This document shows positions 62,269 through 64,000 of a stretch of 64,000 bases of DNA, in pieces. The position numbers and the translations under genes were made by a program. Position 1 is the first letter of the stretch; each line of letters starts with the position of its first letter. The stretch comes from an uncultured Mailhella sp. (GTDB lineage: Bacteria; Desulfobacterota; Desulfovibrionia; Desulfovibrionales; Desulfovibrionaceae): positions 1-64,000 of the forward strand of contig NZ_CALUWY010000007.1 of assembly GCF_944324615.1 (NCBI RefSeq), given 5' to 3'. Under the pieces are notes generated by a model that made no database searches, was not told the origin of the DNA, and worked only from the letters and a program-made list of their open reading frames with translations.

Positions 62269-63732
62269 ATGGCTGTCTCCCTTGCCATAGATCCCGTTAC
62301 CCGCATTGAAGGACACCTCAAGGCCCGGCTGGAGGTCGATGGAAACATGGTCCGCGACGCATGGCTTACCGGCGGCATGTTCCGGGGCTTTGAAACCATT
62401 CTCATGGGGCGCGACCCGACGGACGCGCCGCAGATCGTGCAGCGCATCTGCGGCGTATGCCCGGTTTCCCATGCCCTCGCCTCCTGCATGGCACTGGAGG
62501 ACGCCTTCTCCATCGACTGCCCGCGCAACGGCGTGCTGCTGAGAAATCTCATGCAGGGCGCGAACTTTCTTCAGTCGCACATCCTGAGCTTCTATCAGCT
62601 TTCCAGTCAGGATTTCTTCCAGGGGCCCGCCGAACCGCCGTTCTTTCCCCGCCGGAAAAAATCCGACCTCCGTCTCGGCGAGGCGGCCACGGCCATGATG
62701 CTTGCACAGTATCTGGAATCTCTCGACATCCGCGCCCTGTGCCATGAAATGGCGGCTGTCTTCGGCGGAAGAATGCCCCATGTACACGGCATCGTGCCCG
62801 GCGGAGCCTCCTCCGCCGTCACCTCCGAAAAAAAGGAAGCCTTCCGCTCCCGCCTGAAAAAGGTGCGCACCTTCATTGAAGAGCGCTACGTTCCGCTGCT
62901 CTACCTGCTTTCGGAACGCTATGCCGACCTTGCCCGTGTGGGCAGAGGCTGGGCAAACGCCCTGTGCATGGGCGTGTTTCCCCACCCCGATACGGGAAGT
63001 CATTCCCTGCATGCCGGAGTGTGGGCAGGCGGAAGGCTGTACCCCTTCGAGCCGGACAAGGTCATGGAAAACGTGGGCCATTCGTGGTTTTCCGAACAGT
63101 CCGGCGGCAGTCCCTTCCGTTCTCCGCCTCCTGTGGTGGATCTGGACAAGGCCGGGGCCTACAGCTTTTCCAAGGCCGCACGGTACCACGGCATGCCCAT
63201 GGAAGTGGGACCGCACGCACGGCTGTGGATCAATGATACCGAACTTTCTCCCATGGGGCGGGAACTTGCGCCGAAGCACCTCGGCAGGCACGCCACGCAC
63301 TTTTGTGAACTCGGCGAAGCATTCGTGTTCTCCATCATGGGCAGGCATCTGGCCCGGGCGGAGGAAACATGGATGGTGGCCGAGGCCATGGAAGGATGGC
63401 TGAACGCCCTCACTCCCGGGGAAAGCACCCTTGCGCCCCTGCCGGACATGACGGACGGTGAAGGATACAGCCTTACCGAAGCGCCGCGCGGTTCGCTCAT
63501 GCACTGTCTGAAGGTGAAGGACGGCCGCCTGAGCTTTTATCAGATTCTGCCCGCCACGTTGTGGAACGCCTCACCCCGTGACGATGCCGGACTGCGCGGC
63601 CCCATGGAAGAGGCGCTGGTGGGCCTTCCTGTTCCCGACAAGAACAATCCGGTGAATGCGGGAAGGCTGGTACGCGCCTTTGACCCGTGACTGGGATGTG
63701 CCGTGCATGTCATGCACGGAAGCAGAGCCTGA
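62269..63732 (+). CDS. hysA: [NiFeSe] hydrogenase large subunit with in-frame TGA (selenocysteine)
   Basis: Catalytic subunit that splits or makes H2. A naive reading ends at 63690 after 473 residues ...LVRAFDP, but the stop is TGA where the fourth NiFe-ligand cysteine belongs. Reading it as selenocysteine continues LGCAVHVMHGSRA to TGA at 63730, giving DP-U-xx-C-xx-H and 487 residues; cleavage after the His would release VMHGSRA. The N-terminal site RICGVCPVSHA (about 60-70) and AGVWAGGRLYPFEP match the family. A SECIS-like stem-loop follows the TGA. The full CDS must be annotated through 63732 with a Sec at 63688-63690. Confidence 0.92.
63688..63719 (+). promoter_or_regulatory. Selenocysteine codon and SECIS-like stem-loop
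   Basis: UGA at 63688-63690, ten bases, then CCGTGCAT (63701-63708), loop GTC, ATGCACGG (63712-63719), an exact 8-bp stem. Like the E. coli fdhF SECIS it has UGCA arms around a GUC-containing apical loop at almost the same distance from the UGA. The loop sequence also encodes the last residues of HysA. SelB recruitment is the expected function. Confidence 0.85.
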
Positions 63733-63748
63733 CCTTACGCAGGTACGG

Positions 63749-63783
63749 AAAAAGGCGGACATGGAACCATGCCCGCCTTTTTT
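63749..63783 (+). terminator. Rho-independent terminator of hysBA
   Basis: AAAAAGGCGG...CATGG pairs with CCATG...CCGCCTTTTTT (stem about 15 bp with one mismatch) and ends in six T residues. It lies 17 bases beyond the readthrough stop at 63730-63732, consistent with the extended reading frame. Confidence 0.92.
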
Positions 63784-63837
63784 CATAATCACCCGGAAAT
63801 TCCGGCTGTACGCCGGTTCAGTACCGGAACACCATGC

Positions 63838-64000
63838 CTACCCGGCCCTTCGTCCGCTCTTCTGCGCCATGCGGAAGAAGAACAGCACACAGAGCCCCGT
63901 AGCCACGGCCACCACGGCCATGGGCACGGCAGTGCTTGAGCCGCCGAGGCCCACCAGCGGGGAAGCAACCGCCCCGAACACGAAGGAGGTCACGCCCAGA
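63838..64000 (-). CDS. Bcr/CflA-type multidrug efflux MFS transporter, C-terminal part
   Basis: Only the last 53 codons are inside the window; the gene continues beyond base 64000. The text includes LGVTSFVFGAVASPLVGLGG, AVPMAVVAVATGLCVLFFF and RMAQKSGRRAG with TAG at 63838-63840. FGA...SPLVGLGG and AVPM are typical of the final transmembrane part of Bcr/CflA drug exporters. Assigned with moderate confidence because most of the protein is missing. Confidence 0.65.
   Translation of the reverse strand, partial: LGVTSFVFGAVASPLVGLGGSSTAVPMAVVAVATGLCVLFFFRMAQKSGRRAG

Noticed and set aside
62269..63690. HysA as a complete 473-residue protein ending at DP
   Set aside because: It would lack two of the four metal-ligand residues and the family's C-terminal DPCxxCxxH; readthrough restores them.

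Overview
This is a high-GC bacterial chromosome segment that looks like a member of the Desulfovibrionaceae (a sulfate- or sulfite-reducing Desulfobacterota lineage such as Desulfovibrio, Mailhella or Bilophila). The case rests on a HysAB-type [NiFeSe] hydrogenase with an in-frame TGA selenocysteine codon, a perR-rubrerythrin operon, an orphan DmsC-type membrane subunit, a Tat-dependent periplasmic hydrogenase and the general codon use. The lineage is inferred from gene content, not from a marker-gene tree.

Layout. 0-7 kb: groES and the start of groEL; an exported carboxymuconolactone decarboxylase-family protein; an operon of a CBS-domain protein, a membrane protein and a YgjP-type metallopeptidase; phosphoglucomutase. 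7-18 kb: an unknown protein plus the CstA transporter, whose start codon is wrapped in an inverted repeat; HrpB helicase plus a DUF3553/Upf1-like helicase; a SLOG-type protein; a RelB/DinJ-like domain fused to a long acidic linker and an unknown C-terminal domain; a Fur regulator and YjbQ. 18-27 kb: a large DUF2157/GDYXXLXY membrane protein, a CAT-like acetyltransferase, AzlCD, UvrB, a flavodoxin translationally coupled to a Crp/Fnr regulator, and ribosomal protein S20. 27-37 kb: a six-gene minus-strand operon mfd, SurA-like, RodZ-like, recO, glyQ, glyS. 37-40 kb: a YitT-like membrane protein, an orphan DmsC-like protein and tRNA-Ser(GCU).

The accessory region runs from the tRNA to about 56.4 kb. 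It opens with about 2.5 kb of gene-poor, hairpin-rich sequence containing one unknown gene and an apparent metallo-beta-lactamase-fold remnant. Next come a two-module AAA ATPase and a 56-residue zinc-ribbon protein. A co-directional defence cluster follows: SNF2-like helicase, DUF4391 protein, type III Mod methyltransferase, AAA_21 ATPase, DUF4276/TOPRIM-like protein, type III Res. The Mod target-recognition segment is sharply AT-rich against its GC-rich surroundings, so it looks like an imported specificity cassette. The AAA_21/DUF4276 pair sits between mod and res like an abortive-infection module.

56-64 kb returns to ordinary chromosome: an SGNH hydrolase, a P1-family aminopeptidase, an MFS transporter, the perR-rbr peroxide-defence operon, the hysBA hydrogenase genes and the C-terminus of a Bcr/CflA-type efflux pump. 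The clearest hidden signal is the hydrogenase. The large subunit appears to stop at DP, but the stop is a TGA in the exact place of the NiFe-binding cysteine; reading through gives DP-U-LGC-AVH and a short cleavable tail. A stem-loop closely resembling a bacterial SECIS begins 10 nt after the TGA.
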